Origin: Blasia pusilla
Taxonomy: Eukaryota; Marchantiophyta; Marchantiopsida; Blasiales
DNA length: 64,000 bases
NCBI GenBank assembly: GCA_050084515.1
Contig: CM114271.1
Coordinates: 2,294,001-2,358,000, forward strand
Reading direction: 5' to 3'
The position numbers and the translations under genes were made by a program. Shown here in pieces: positions 20,876 to 33,104 of the stretch (positions within the stretch are counted from its first letter, which is position 1; each line of letters begins with the position of its first letter). The notes beneath the pieces are model-generated. The model was given only the letters and a program-made list of their open reading frames with translations, did no database searches and had not been told where the DNA came from.

Positions 20876-23800
20876 GGTTATATAAGCTTTGGATCTTTTG
20901 AAGAAGGTTATCCTCTGAGTCCTACACCTCCAGGTTCTAACTTTGTACAGGTACAATAATGCTAATGATTTGTGTTCCCTCTTGGTACTGTGGTCCTCCA
21001 GGCAATCAACCTAGACTCAACTTCTTTTATCCCAGTGTCTTTCAGTCCAGTAGTCCTCTCATCACGCAGGGTTGTTCAAATAGTAGGTCCCTGTGCTCCA
21101 GAGATGTGCTCCTGAGATGTGGGATGGGTGTCAATCTTGCAGCCTCTCTCTTGACATGATTGATGTCATCTGAGCCTGATTGGTAGGATGTAACAATTGT
21201 AGGTATCCCGAATCATGTAGCTGACGATCTGCCACACAACGTTCTTAGTGGGCATGGAGGATATGTTAATATGGTCATGCACTAGGTACAGAGTCAGAAA
21301 GACTCTGTACCGTAATTGCAACTTCAAGTCACATTCATCGTAATGAAATGACCAGGAAAGCATCGTTGTTGGGAGGAGTGACTTAGTGTTGGCAAGTGCA
21401 GGAGTACAGACATGGTGATTTGAAAGCATGCGAGAACTATGGAAGTGAATTTGATGGTCGCAGTACACAGGTCTCCCTCTACTGTTTCTTCTACTCTCCA
21501 GGCCACTTTCTACTGGTTTCTTGCATTCCCAGTACTACTCTGCCTATGAGGGGATGCTCTGGACAAAGAGCATTCAATGTTTTTAATATTCCGAAGTGTT
21601 TTGTCTGGCAGGTCTCAGTCATCTGTGGAAAGTGTCCCAAACAGAATTCATGCAAAGGTAAGTGATAAGCTATCTCCCTTTTCTCCTATGAGGTGTACTC
21701 CTGTCTGTTTGGAAATGGGGTTGTAGACACATGATATCTTTCCTCCCTATAAAAGTTTGGTCGAGTGGAGAAATGAAACAACTCAGTATTTTTGTACATT
21801 GTAATCTCACCAGATCAGGTGTCCAGGTTGCAGGTCTTCTAAGTAGGGATGTAGGTACTTCATAATGTCAAATTATATGATCATTTAGGGTGCTTCATGT
21901 AGTTGTGCATTGGCATTGTTATCTAATCAGCTAGTGTAATTGTTCTGGTGTTGTGTAGATCCGGCAGGCTGCATTTGTAGTGTGTCACTTGACACCTCAA
22001 GCAATTCATGTGTGTAAGTTTTCTACTGATTTTCTTGCTAATCCATATCCATTTTGGTAGCTGTCTGCTTCATTGTCCATTCTGTGTAAGCTCTGTTTTA
22101 GTAGTCTCCAACTGTCTTGTCAATCTACCCTTAAATTGGAAGTGCCTGAACACGTTGCATTTTTTCTTTAATCATTTTCTTCGATTTTTATTTCCCTCTG
22201 CTTCTTTGTGATTTGAACAAGTTGACGAATTGTTGCAAGCAATATACTGGTAGAATCTAGATTACCATATAGACTGTGAACTTAGTGGCCAACATCGACG
22301 CTTTTACATCTTCGAAGATTTCTCAAAAGCTTTAGATATCTGTGAACTTTGCAGAGCCTCTGTGGTCCTGGCTATCTCTTGTCCGGAACGAGGTCCACGG
22401 GTTTTGAAGGGTTTTACCATTGGCTTCAGTCCTCGAGGCAAAGAAGTGGTACGTAGTTAAAAATCTGCTGCAATCTACAATTTTCATCATCTCTCATGTG
22501 AAACCTTCTGGCCCCTCCCATGGCTAGTGCTTTTTTGGTGCTAAAATGTTGGGCTTAAATGCTTAAGATTATCACTTGAACCAGTAATCATGTACAACTT
22601 TGCAAGTGTATTATGTTCCCATGAAAGAATGCAATCAGTGTAATACGTCATTGCTTGCTCCCGAGCATATTGCTTGGGACCCTGTATGAGATACCTCGGC
22701 ATATCTATAAACTGGACTTGATTCATGGGGTATTTCTTTATGAGAATGAGAGAGAAAGAGAATCACCTGCCAGTGTGCTAGAGGAGAAATCAGCAGCAGT
22801 TTGAGGTATTAGTGGTACGAAAATCAGTACCAAAAAGTTTCGTAATTATCTGCCAAGTGCCAATTAGCAGAGTAAATTTGCTGCTCCATAAATGAATAAC
22901 ATCTTCGTAAACATGAATCAAATCTTTGGTGAAGCCTACATTTGAGAGAAGCACAGATGTTGAATGCCTGCAAGCATTGGCCAGTTGGTCGTAATTCAAA
23001 TTTTGATATGCACTACTGAAAATAATGCTCGTAATAACATAATTTCTGGATATTTTGGATCACTGGTTGTGATTTTGACATGAGCTCTGAATGCTTGTAT
23101 CTTCAGGTTGAGAATGGGATAACACAGTGGGGATTTGAAAGTGATAAGCATGAAGATTACAGGCAAGAAGTTTTGAGTGCTAGTGTGTTGTGAATTTTTT
23201 TATCTCTGCCTCACAAAGTTATTGGACTGGTTTTCTCAAACGTGTAAAGGTTGGAATTGGTTCATCTAAACTCTTGAGAAGCAGACAAAGAATGATGTGC
23301 TGATAGAAACCTGTCAGAAGAAGCACCCATTGACTTCCTTGCTCTTGATTAGGATCTGCGATAGAGGGTGAGCATCTCCTGGACATCAGTTATGTGATAG
23401 GCTCGTGTATGAATCCATACAGCCTTGAGCAGTGGTTTGGTTTATTTTCCTTTCTTAATGAAGATGATTCGTCCTCTTTATTGCAGTTTTGAAACGACAC
23501 AATCAACTGTGTTCATGTACTTTTCTGCACCGAGTGGAGTGGCGAAGGCCATTGGAAAGCCGTCCTTCTCTGTAAGTGAACTGATTTAAGGTGATGCATT
23601 CACATTTCAAAGGGCTGTTTTGCATGCAAATCTTGACATTTGTTTCTCTCTTGATGATATATAAATACTTCCTTGGCGCCCTAGCTGATGTCTGTAATGG
23701 CTTCCAGGTAACCCCAGCAAATGGGCTGGAAGTATATCTTTTAGGGACTGCTGCTGGAGGAGAGGCTCCGACGACCTTGACTCCATCGATCCTGGAAATA

Positions 23801-25473
23801 GACTGGCGATGTATTCATTTCTAATTCTTATCTGTATTTGGTCTCTAACTATTAGTGAGAATTATCTGCAATGAACCATCGGAGAAATGTGTAGGTTCAG
23901 TGATTTATTGATGCCTCGGAATGTAGGACATGCTGCAGATTCAGATGAGATTTTCTAAACTTGGTTATTATGTTTGTAGGTGAGTCTGCAGGCAGATATC
24001 TTGTGACAATCACAGTTCCTGTTGAGGGATATGATCCAGTTGTTCTTTCTCTATTGAAGGAATGTGGTAAGTTCACTCGAAGCCTTGAGAGTGAATAGCA
24101 GTGCTGATCTAGACTTTTTTTGGGTTATAAAGACACAAATACCTGGTCGCATGATAAGCATTATGCTATAATCAGAACCCGTGGACAGATGGAGAAGTCC
24201 TGAATATGATTCAGGATGATTTGGAAGAAATTTACTGGTGCCGAAATATTTGAATTGTTTTATTTCTGTCGAGAACAGGAATCTTCAATATTCCCCACTT
24301 GCCCTCTCATGATGGATGTAGACGGATGATGGGTGATCATCTACAGTTGTTTTGAAGTAGAAGCAATGTTGATTAATACAATAGTATGTAGCTAATCTAT
24401 GATTGATTTCTGGAGATGCCTCTGCATGATTATCAAATTACTCAAAAACCACCGTTCATGTGTTGGGTTCTGAGGTTTGTTTCTTGAAAGCTTGTAGGGA
24501 ATATTTGTCTAATTTGTCATCCATGCAGAATCTAAGCAGTCGAAAGAGCAGAATGGTTCAAACGGCTGGGCAACATTTGGTATTTTTTCTTGCATGTGAG
24601 GTCCTATCCACTTTCCACTCTACTTGCTTATAGTTGAAATGATCCTGGAGATGTTTTAAATGGAATTGGAGAGTGGAGATCAAAGTTTGGGGACCAGAAG
24701 AGGCGAGTGAAGCTTGGTGGCAGATGCTGGAAACAGTGTGTTTGACCATTTTGATGTAGGTCAGCTAGGCCAAAATAGGGATGGAACAGGTTGAAACCAT
24801 AGTGGCAGTCATACCGGTGGAGTTTCCAACTTACAATATAAGATACTCTGTTTTACCTTAAGTCTGGGTTATACTTTTCTGTCCATTTTTGCAGCTTGAT
24901 GGTGATGATGACGACCTGCTGCTGTGCGGGTTTCCTCTACAGAACTCGGGTGGAGGAGAAGGTATTATTATTTGCAAATGTATGCAGTTGAGCTGTTAAT
25001 TGGCTGTAAGTTGATGTGTGGACTGATGTCAAGAGTGATTACCTAGCGAACTTCACAATTTTCGTTTACCAGAGTAAATCTGCTACTTACTAATGGCTGG
25101 CAACATCAGCTTCCTAAAGATGACATGGAATGTGTTTTGCAGCATGGCCTTGACGCGGTACCTGGCATTGGTTTTCTTGCAAGCTGTTTGGACCTGGTAA
25201 AACAATTACCCGGGAGGGAAATTCTGCATTGTGACAATGTTGGTTGGAAATGGTACTTTCTTCATTCATGTGCTGGTGCATAGAACATGGATAGTTGAGG
25301 CAATGACCTCCGAGAGATCTTTTTGTTGCTTACAGGTGAACAGAGACACAGGTGGTTATCGGAGACCAGATGAAGCAACCACAATTATTGGAGCCCGCCC
25401 CTTCAGAGATGGAGCCAGTACTGGCACTCGAACTGGACAGAGAGGTTCAGATGGAAATTATGGTGCTGTTTGA
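20876..25473 (+). CDS. Cys-rich type I membrane protein, function unknown (N-terminus unresolved)
   Basis: Thirteen exons join in consistent phase: 20876-20950, 21402-21470, 21612-21657, 21959-22013, 22355-22448, 23107-23162, 23487-23571, 23708-23810, 23980-24066, 24529-24595, 24895-24961, 25143-25196 and 25336-25473. They give about 331 residues. The lumenal part is Cys-rich (VICGKCPKQNSCKDPAGCIC) with beta-type segments (VFMYFSAPSG, GRYLVTITVPVEGYDPVVL). One membrane helix follows (GIFSCILMVMMTTCCCAGFLY), then a basic stop-transfer and a tail with GLDAVPGIGFL. The tail ends Gly/Arg/Thr-rich. This layout recalls ATG27 and mannose-6-phosphate-receptor-like cargo proteins, but I cannot place it firmly. 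The intron after 23162 has a GC donor. The signal-peptide exon was not found. Confidence 0.75.
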
Positions 25474-27891
25474 ATATTGTAACATTCTGTTTTCTTCTTC
25501 TTTGTAACAAACTTACGTCTGGGATTTCTTGGTTCGACAGCCTTGAAAGGGGCTTTATAGAGAACTTGTGCAATAGAATTTTGACCAGGAGCGAGCTCTG
25601 TTACTACTGGGATAGCTGATTGAAACAGTGCGCTCTGTGTGCCTCACGAACATTAGCTGTAGTGTTGGTAGATCCATATTGTTCAGTTTCTTGTAGCCCC
25701 AATGCCATATTTCGAAAGTCATGCTTGCTTAATTGTCAACGACCTCAGTGAAGGGCAGGATGGTGGCTATCTCCTGTATTAAATTTGTGTAACACAGCTG
25801 ATGGTTGGCCAAGGTGGCTTGAAAACAACCCATATGGTTTTCAATGCATGAAAAATCTCTTCAGAAGGTCGGCCAAAATTCCAAAAAGGACTTAGACTCG
25901 TCTAGGTCCTAGTTAAAGTTAAAGTTTCATTTCGAAGGCTCATTGAGTGCACTAATGGGGCAGATTGTGATATTAGCAAGAGGGGATATCATCTTGATTT
26001 GTCATAAGTTTAGGATTATCGTCTCCAAAGAATTTGGTTAAAATGCCCCTTCAGGAAAGCTAGTCCTTTGCTTCGTGATGGTAACTTAGTAAAGTTCACC
26101 TCTCTACTCCAAGTCGAGTGTTGTGTAACACTCGTAGTTGATTCCTTCGATATGAAGGAGCCTGAAAAACCATTTTTTAGACTTTTGGAAAACCATAATT
26201 TGCCTTTCCGTGGAGTTTTCCATCACAATAATGGATGTTAATACTCTAAAATGTCAATTGTTTTCTTCATTCAAATTTAATTGTATAGAATGGGAAAACA
26301 AATGAATAATGCTTTCTTTCAGGAAATTTTCCCATCTTCTAGACTACTTTTAGTACTTCATACGTGTAATCTTCAATGGCATTTGCCATCCAGATGTTTG
26401 TAGTAGACTATAGAAGTTTACTTCTTTTCCCTTCATAGAAAAATATTTTGAAGATAGGGAAAAAGTAATATATTCCCTATAACTTGTCTTGTCTTTTCTT
26501 TTCTTCAGCCAAATGGAATGAGGTTGAGGGAAAGTGAATGAATGAAGGTTTCCCCCCCCTTAATAATTCGATGAAACTTTTTCCCACATGGAACTTTTCT
26601 ACATTATTACTTGACTAGTAAATTTTTGGAAAAATGGAGAAAGATATAATATTGGGATTCAGCTGGAATAGGAGGATAAACTAAATCTTGGAATATTTTA
26701 GAAAATCTACATTAGGGCTCTTACAAGTTCACCATTTTTCTCTTCTTTCCATGTAGCCTTTCTGCGCCCCCTACAAAGAAGTTAGATATTTATTTTCGTC
26801 CTAACCCTCTCGGAGGGCTGCACATTGGATTGAGAATAAGGAGACTGGAAGATAAAATTTTCTCCTAATGAATGATTGGATTTGGGATGTTACATATTCC
26901 CATTCAACACGATTTCATTTCATCAATGATCTTGTAACACATGTCACCAAACAAAAACACTATATTGGTAGTAGTTTTGCCAAATTTGAATGCCTCCAAA
27001 GGGCCCATTTAATAACCATTTTTCAAATCCAAGTTTTTCATATGCTTTTATGGGTACTTAAAGTCCAGCACCTAAAACGATGCTTGCATTCCTAACGGTC
27101 CCAACTGTCCAATGGACCTCGTGCGAATCCCAAACCGAGATCCAACTAAATGAGTCGCAGGTTGGAATCCAATACGGACCTCCAAAATCCGCTCTATTGG
27201 ACTTGATTCGGATTTCGAATCCCAACGCTAAAATCCCGATGAATTTTGTACCCTTGGATCGTCCCGCGGCGCCCCAAAGTGAAGTTCGAGTCCCAAGCAC
27301 TCTTGGAGACCTTCCCTCTTATTAATATGTCTGGGGTTCTTCGTCCTCCCACCATCTTTGGGCCACTCTTTTTGGTCCTCAACCTAAATCTCCATACAGT
27401 CATTTCTAAGAACTTTCTCAACCTATGCTTATGTGTTTGCTAACATCTTAATGCGTTGGAACTAGATTCACATAAGCTTTCCAACGCCATCTTATTTGTC
27501 CCAAACACATCTTGGGACCAAAAGTTATGATCCAAAATACAGTCAAAACCCCAAACGCTAGTCACGTTCCAAATTTGGTTCTCACCTCTTTAGCAACCAC
27601 TCTTCCTAGACTCGACTCCTCTCAAGTCTTGGTTTACGTTTGGTTCAGGTTTCCTAGTTGCGACCATAAATGCATAAAACGCTAAACCTTGCTCGCTTCT
27701 CATCTCTTGTGTCTCTTGCGTCTCTTCTAAGAGATCACTCCAACGCGCAAATCATCCTAGCGTGAGCCTGCTAGAATTCTGATGTTCTGCTTGGTGCTCG
27801 TTTGGTTATGAGGGTCGCGACACCCAAGTTCCGCATCTTATCTCGATGGAAGTAAAGACACTAGAGGAAATCTTGGTTTTTATGCCTCTAA
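25474..27891. other. 3' flank and intergenic, no gene seen
   Basis: The first few hundred bases are probably 3' UTR. The remainder is AT-rich. From about 27080 composition is more balanced, with overlapping short frames on both strands and no known domain. Confidence 0.5.
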
Positions 27892-27895
27892 TAAA
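27892..27895. repeat. target-site duplication TAAA (element 2, 3' side)
   Basis: TAAA precedes TGTCGTGCG; the same bases follow the other end at 37661-37664. Confidence 0.82.
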
Positions 27896-28002
27896 TGTCG
27901 TGCGAATCCACATCGTCATACAACATACATTGCTGACATACCATACTCACATACATACATAACATAGACGAGAGCATCCACAAACACAAGTGTACCACAA
28001 CT
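27896..28002 (-). repeat. outer block A' (element 2)
   Basis: A 107-bp block nearly identical to 28370-28476. It forms the 3' terminus of the element (GACA on the minus strand). Confidence 0.88.
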
Positions 28003-28367
28003 GAAATCCGTGAAAGACCCACTGCCATAAAACACGTATAGAATCACATACAATCGAGCCAAACCCACTCCACGATGGGAGAATCTAGGTCGAAGCTTGG
28101 AAACACCATAGCCAAGAGCTCTACTCACTACCAAGGCTAACTCCCAAGCAATGAGGCTCAACTCAAAGAACTCGATTTGTTCTTTGAGTGCACTCCACCT
28201 ATATCCTCCAACCTAAGAGCGGGCCCTCTTTGGAAAAGTCACCTCAACCGAGTAACCTCCAACCCTATGTATGAAATCGCATCTCTACCTAGACACTGCG
28301 GCCCTACATAAGGTATGGCCTCTACTAGCACACTATACTCTACGACATAATCCGTATGGTCATGACA
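28003..28367 (-). repeat. right block B (element 2)
   Basis: A 365-bp block repeated at 37297-37660 with few differences. On the minus strand it begins TGTCATGACC. Confidence 0.88.
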
Positions 28368-28369
28368 GC

Positions 28370-28476
28370 TGTCGTGCGAATCCACATCGTCATATAACAT
28401 ACATCGCTGACATACCATACTCACATACATACATAACATAGACGAGAGCATCCACAAACACAAGTGTACCACAACT
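28370..28476 (-). repeat. inner block A (element 2)
   Basis: A 107-bp copy of A' placed between the polypurine tract and the right B block. Two bases (GC, 28368-28369) separate it from B. Confidence 0.88.
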
Positions 28477-28490
28477 CGCCCCCCTAACTG
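28477..28490 (-). promoter_or_regulatory. polypurine tract of element 2
   Basis: On the minus strand AGTTAGGGGGGCG adjoins block A, as in element 1. Confidence 0.6.
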
Positions 28491-28648
28491 GCGGTTAGGT
28501 CCCTCTAGCTTCCAGGTATCCCTATACATCTACTACATGCTATACACCTTCTTGGGTGCACGAATCAAAAGGCCGGGTGCTAGGTTGCCCCATCGTTAGT
28601 CGCACATCTATAATCCATATCATGCAAAGATCAAGTCATCTACCCCTC

Positions 28649-28823
28649 CTAAGTACATCGAGGACAAACCCACCTTCCAGTAGGAACAACATCCATACAT
28701 GGAGTCAAACACATCATGTGCCAACCCCTAGAACACCGATCACACACCAACATACGGGTTGCGTTACCAGCAGACCCACACAACATGCACCTCAAGCTAG
28801 CACGTATCATGGCTAAGCTTGGG
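28649..28823 (-). CDS. PHD finger at the integrase C-terminus (element 2)
   Basis: The 81-residue frame 28894-28649 ends in a complete PHD finger. The zinc ligands are Cys36-Cys39, Cys51-Cys54, His59-Cys62 and Cys77-Cys80, with the typical Trp two residues before the seventh ligand (GRWVCPRC). PHD fingers read histone tails, most often H3K4 state. The finger follows the integrase, where chromoviruses carry a chromodomain, so a role in choosing the insertion site is a reasonable inference. The frame's first part (VIVRHLPNVDG) overlaps the integrase frame that ends at 28824, so one frameshift separates finger and integrase. Confidence 0.85.
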
Positions 28824-30067
28824 TCAACAGTACCATCCACATTTGGAAGATGGCGCACAATTACGCACATGGTCCTTCCAAACAACTCCATCACGACCCT
28901 CCAACATGAGAACTCCAGAAGCTAACACCTCGCGCACTCGTAAAATAGTGCGCCCTGCTGTCACATCCAACGTTTTCGGTGCAATCTGCTGCAAAAAGAC
29001 ATATTCCCCCACATGGAACCTACGAATCGATGGTCGATAACCTCCACCCCGAATAGTTGCATACCACAACGTATCCCTGTGTTGAGCAATGGCAAGATTC
29101 TCAAAGGCTGTTGGCATAACTCTCCGAAAGAGCTCTGCCCGCTGAGAACACACTCTCATCCACATCTCTGGGTCATCAAGGTTCACCACCTCACTAGACC
29201 CCCGACGAATTGCTGTTGGCAAGTATGGATCTCGACCGTATAACAGAAAATAAGATGAGAAGGAAGCCAAGGATGCTTGGCGACTGAACCTATACCCCAT
29301 GGCTAACCATGGCAACTGAATATCCCAGTCTCCAAGATGCCCCTTTTGTAGGCCATACTTACGCAATGCCCTCTTCACCGTCTGAACCACACGCTCAGCC
29401 AAACCATCCGCCTCTGGATGATCTCAAGACGTGGTCCGATGATCAATCAACGCCTTGTCACACAAGACCTGAAACTCACCCTAAAACTATGTACCCTGGT
29501 CGGTCAGTACTTCAACCGATGCACCAAAATGACTAGCACTCTATCAAGAAACGCATACGCCGTTCCCTCACTTGCCTTGTCCGGTAATGCCACCAACTCA
29601 ATCCACTTGGAGAAGTGCTCCACCATCACCAACACATATCGATGATATCGTACAGTCAACGGTAACGGTCCCGCAAAGTCCACACTCCAACGGTAATCCA
29701 ACCCCATAATAGGCAAGGGGTGTAATTGTGGTGTAGGGGCATTGAATGATGCCCTCACCCGGTCACAAACCATACAACATGACACCAACTGCTGCACCTG
29801 AGTATGCATGCAACGCCACCAATGCTGACCAAGGAGTAAGCTATATGTACGCTTTACCCCAAAATGTCTCAACTCCTCATGGGCATGTCGCACAATGCGC
29901 TCTCTCTGAGCCAAATGCGGCACTACTCGTACTCTACCATCCTCCCACACACGGAGAATATGTGTTCCCTCCAATCGATACCTCTTAGCACGTTGAAGAA
30001 CACGGTCTCGCTCCTTGGCACTCACTATGCCTGGCACCCTACTGGTCCGTAGGAACTCCAACACCAA
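28824..30067 (-). pseudogene. DDE integrase of element 2
   Basis: Frame 30067-29504 gives the HHCC domain (HEELRHFGVKRTY ... CMVCDRV) and the first catalytic Asp in VDFAGPLPLT. The second Asp lies in VLTDQGT in a neighbouring frame at about 29500, followed by in-frame stops. Frame 29402-28824 continues with the third motif HPEADGLAERVVQTV, carrying the catalytic Glu, and a long C-terminal part ending VWKDHVRNC. All three catalytic residues can be seen, but frame breaks near 29.4-29.5 kb interrupt the protein. Confidence 0.87.
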
Positions 30068-30127
30068 CGCATCATCATGAATATCACGCTGATCCGTACC
30101 ACAATCTCCAACCTTAGGATCCGAAGG

Positions 30128-30640
30128 CTAGCCATCTACCCTCTGACTAGAGTAAGATATCATGTGGTCCTCCATACTAGAGTCCATCCCTAACCAACAT
30201 AAAAAGGCGAATGCATGCCAACCTGGCACCATCTCCTCATCATCCTCGCCATGCCATCTAGCCCAAGTTGTATCCTCTTGGCTAGTACATGGGTTCCTAC
30301 TCAACCCATCAGCATCAAGGTTGGCAACTCCAGGTCTATGTACCACCTAGAAGTCATACTCCTGTAAGATAAGCGGCTGGTGATCAGTAACAAGGGTAAA
30401 CTGTGTGCCAAACAAGTAACACCTAAAGTGTGCCACAGCCCACACTACTGCCAAGCACTCTCCCTCATATGAACTATAGCGACTCCGCTGCATTATTCGA
30501 ACGACTTGCATAGGCCACCACAAACTCCATGTGCTCATCATCATGTTGTGTCAACACCGCTCCAAGTCCCAACCTACTCCAATCAGTGTGTAACTGAAAT
30601 GGGCGCCCTTTGATAGGTCTCCTCAAGATAGGCGCCGCCA
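30128..30640 (-). pseudogene. RNase H of element 2
   Basis: The RNase H domain starts within the RT frame with FQLHTDWSRLGLGAVLTQ, keeping the first catalytic Asp lost in element 1. It continues in another frame with YEGECLAVVW and VTDHQPL. The sequence then jumps straight to LQEYDF, missing about 20 residues present in element 1. A third frame gives VHRPGVANLDADGLSRN. Confidence 0.85.
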
Positions 30641-31690
30641 CCGACTGGGCCTTAAGCTCTACAAAAGCTCTCTCCTGATCATCTCCCCAATGCCACTCTT
30701 GATCTGATTTCAGCAATTGGTTCAAAGGCTTTGCTATAGCACTAAATCCCTTCACATACCTCCGATAGTAGTTCGCCAATCCCATGAATGCCCGAACTTT
30801 ACTCACATCTACCGGACGCGAAATAAGTGCAATAGCCTTCACCTTTGCTTGCTGAACTCCCAAACCACCTGGATAGATCACATGACCCAAGTACTCAACA
30901 TCCTCATGGAAGAACTTACACTTTCTAGGATGCAAACGTAGACCATGAGCTTTCAACCGCTCAAACACCATGTGCAAATGTATCTGATGCTCCTCCACCG
31001 TGTTACTGAACACCAAGATATCATCAATGTAACACCGAACAAAATCCAACCCTGCTAGGATCCTGTCCATCACTCTCTGAAACTCGGCATGTGCATTCTT
31101 CAATCCAAAGGGTAAGAATTTCCACTGGTACAAACAATCCTTGCCATGAGAGTTGACACCCCAAAATGCTATCTTGGCCTTGTCACTCTCCCGAATCGGC
31201 AATTGATGGTATCCTGCCCGAAGATCCAAAGTACTGAAAATATTTGCCTGTCCCACTACATCAAAGATCTCTTCAGGTGTAGGCATGGCATACCTATCGA
31301 CCTTGGTTTGCCAATTGATAGGACGATAATCTCCACACATCCGCCTATCCGTGTAGTTGCCATGCATATCCTTTTTAGCAGCATGCATGGGGTGGCGATG
31401 CATACTTTCCATGCGACAACTCCACTAATCCAGCCTCCAAAAGGTCCAACGTCCTACTCTGAATCAGGTCCCTCTCCATATCACTATATCGGTAGGGACG
31501 ACGGAAGATTGGCGTATCACTAGCCAAATCAATCCGTATACCGGGTCCAACCAGAGAACCCAACTCCTTCATGCTAAAGGCAAAACAACTCCTATAAGCA
31601 CGTAGGAACTGTGTCAAGCGTCGTTTCTCACCTCCCGTAAGCTTGGGCCTAATTAATGGCTCCCAAGTCTCCTCCACTGGCACTTTGCCA
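30474..31690 (-). pseudogene. reverse transcriptase of element 2
   Basis: The 312-codon frame 31412-30474 holds almost the whole RT: RRMCGDYRPINWQT, STLDLRAGYHQLPI, FLPFGLKNAHAEFQ, catalytic YIDDILVFS and RAFMGLANYYRRYVKGFS, running into RNase H. The N-terminal fingers part is in a second frame (31683-31375) that overlaps it, so one indel splits the domain. Sequence is close to Ty3/gypsy polymerases. The upstream neighbour is the methyltransferase, an unusual position. Confidence 0.9.
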
Positions 31691-31849
31691 TTGGCTGCTA
31701 CGCAACCCCCTCACAAGATGGTACACCCTTAGCTACACCATCAGCTGAGCAAATAACTCCTCCACCAGCATGAGCAACCAACTCCACATGCCCAGCCATT
31801 ACATCCCATTTACTCCAAGGATGCAAAATACTACTCTCCTCGCCCCCAA

Positions 31850-32996
31850 CCGATGCCTCTATCGTCCCGGTAGCCATCGAGCTTATTACAAGGGGTGGAA
31901 GACCCACAGACATAGTCCGAAGTCGACGCTGCTCGGCCATACCAAGACTCAAAATCCAAGTCAAACAATTCAGGTCCATGGCCTGACCCAACACATGACG
32001 TCGTGAAGCCTCGAAATGGAAGCAACATTTGTCACACCGAGAGCAAATCCCATCGACGCTCGCTCATCAGCGTTAGGCTCACCAACTGTCGCACATGAGA
32101 ATCCCATACAAGCCCGTGACCACCTTCCCTGTATGCATGTGACGAGGGAAAACTCACAAATGTGGGTAGTGCCATCCTAGGCTGGCCCACACGATTCACC
32201 ACTGCCATGGGTGACCGATCAATAACCCTCACTACCTGAGAAAGTCGCCCAGTATCCAAGATACTATCCACTGTAAGGCAAGGATCCCGCTGCACTGCAT
32301 CATATGATCGACGTAGAACCTCCCTAGGCAACAAGTTTGTCCACCACAAGAGTGGACGATGTGCACGCGAGCCAACTCGGGCTGCATCCAACAACACCGT
32401 TGGTCCAATCCAAGACCGCACCTCATGAACACTCGCCATCATCCGGGTCCGAGTGTCATCCAACAATGGAACATTCTCCAAAATGTAAGCTAGAGCACGT
32501 GCCTGATGAACCTGAAGATGTCGTAACACCCGTAACATCTCCCAAAACAATCGAGACCGAGGGTCGTGTAATCCCTCACCACGACCAACACGTGTATGAC
32601 CCTGACATGGCCATCCAGCAATCACCAAATCCACAGGACCAACCCTCTCAAGGTCCTGCGCCCCCAAGAATGCAATGTGTGATGGCAAAGCACGATGGTA
32701 CCCACGAATAGCTGATGGCGGCAACAACTCAAGATATCTCAGCATCAACTGACCAATATGTCGGGATGAGACTCTGTGGGCCGTCTCATCTTGCTCCACA
32801 TACACGTATCTCCAAGACAGAATACCGGCTTGCAACATCGACCAAACCAGGTGCTAATCCCACCAAAGAGATCTAACACACAGATGCCCTCGGCGGATCG
32901 CCATACAATGGGTGTAGTATCCAAAGGGGATAACCTAATGGACAGAAGTAGGAGTCCGTGGGGCCTCCTCTTCCTCGTGAGGTATAATGACCTCAC
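31850..32996 (-). pseudogene. DNMT3-type cytosine-5 DNA methyltransferase of element 2
   Basis: Frame 32996-32745 gives motif I, CVLDLFGGIS, then shifts. The 268-codon frame 32838-32032 then gives YVYVEQDETA, motif IV with the catalytic Cys in DLVIAGWPCQGHT, RSRLFWEMLRVL, motif VI ILENVPLL and DAARVGSRAHRPLLWWTNL. Motifs IX-X (ADERASMGF, RRHVLGQAMD) lie in other frames down to about 31960. The order is canonical, I to X, and the AHR..WWTNL block points to DNMT3-like enzymes rather than CMT, DRM or DNMT1. The domain would transfer methyl groups to cytosine in DNA. It lies between protease and RT, so it would be part of the same polyprotein. Only two frame breaks separate its motifs. Confidence 0.88.
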
Positions 32997-33104
32997 ACCA
33001 AGCCTCCTACACTAGGCGTCGCCTCTGCCGTAGTGCACCGCTTGAACTCCAAAGTGGCACATCCAACGATGAGGATGCCACTGCTGCAAAAATAGGGACC
33101 TCCT

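Noticed and set aside
31850-32996. Plant DRM-type methyltransferase
   Set aside because: DRM enzymes have rearranged motifs (VI-X before I-V); here motif I comes first.
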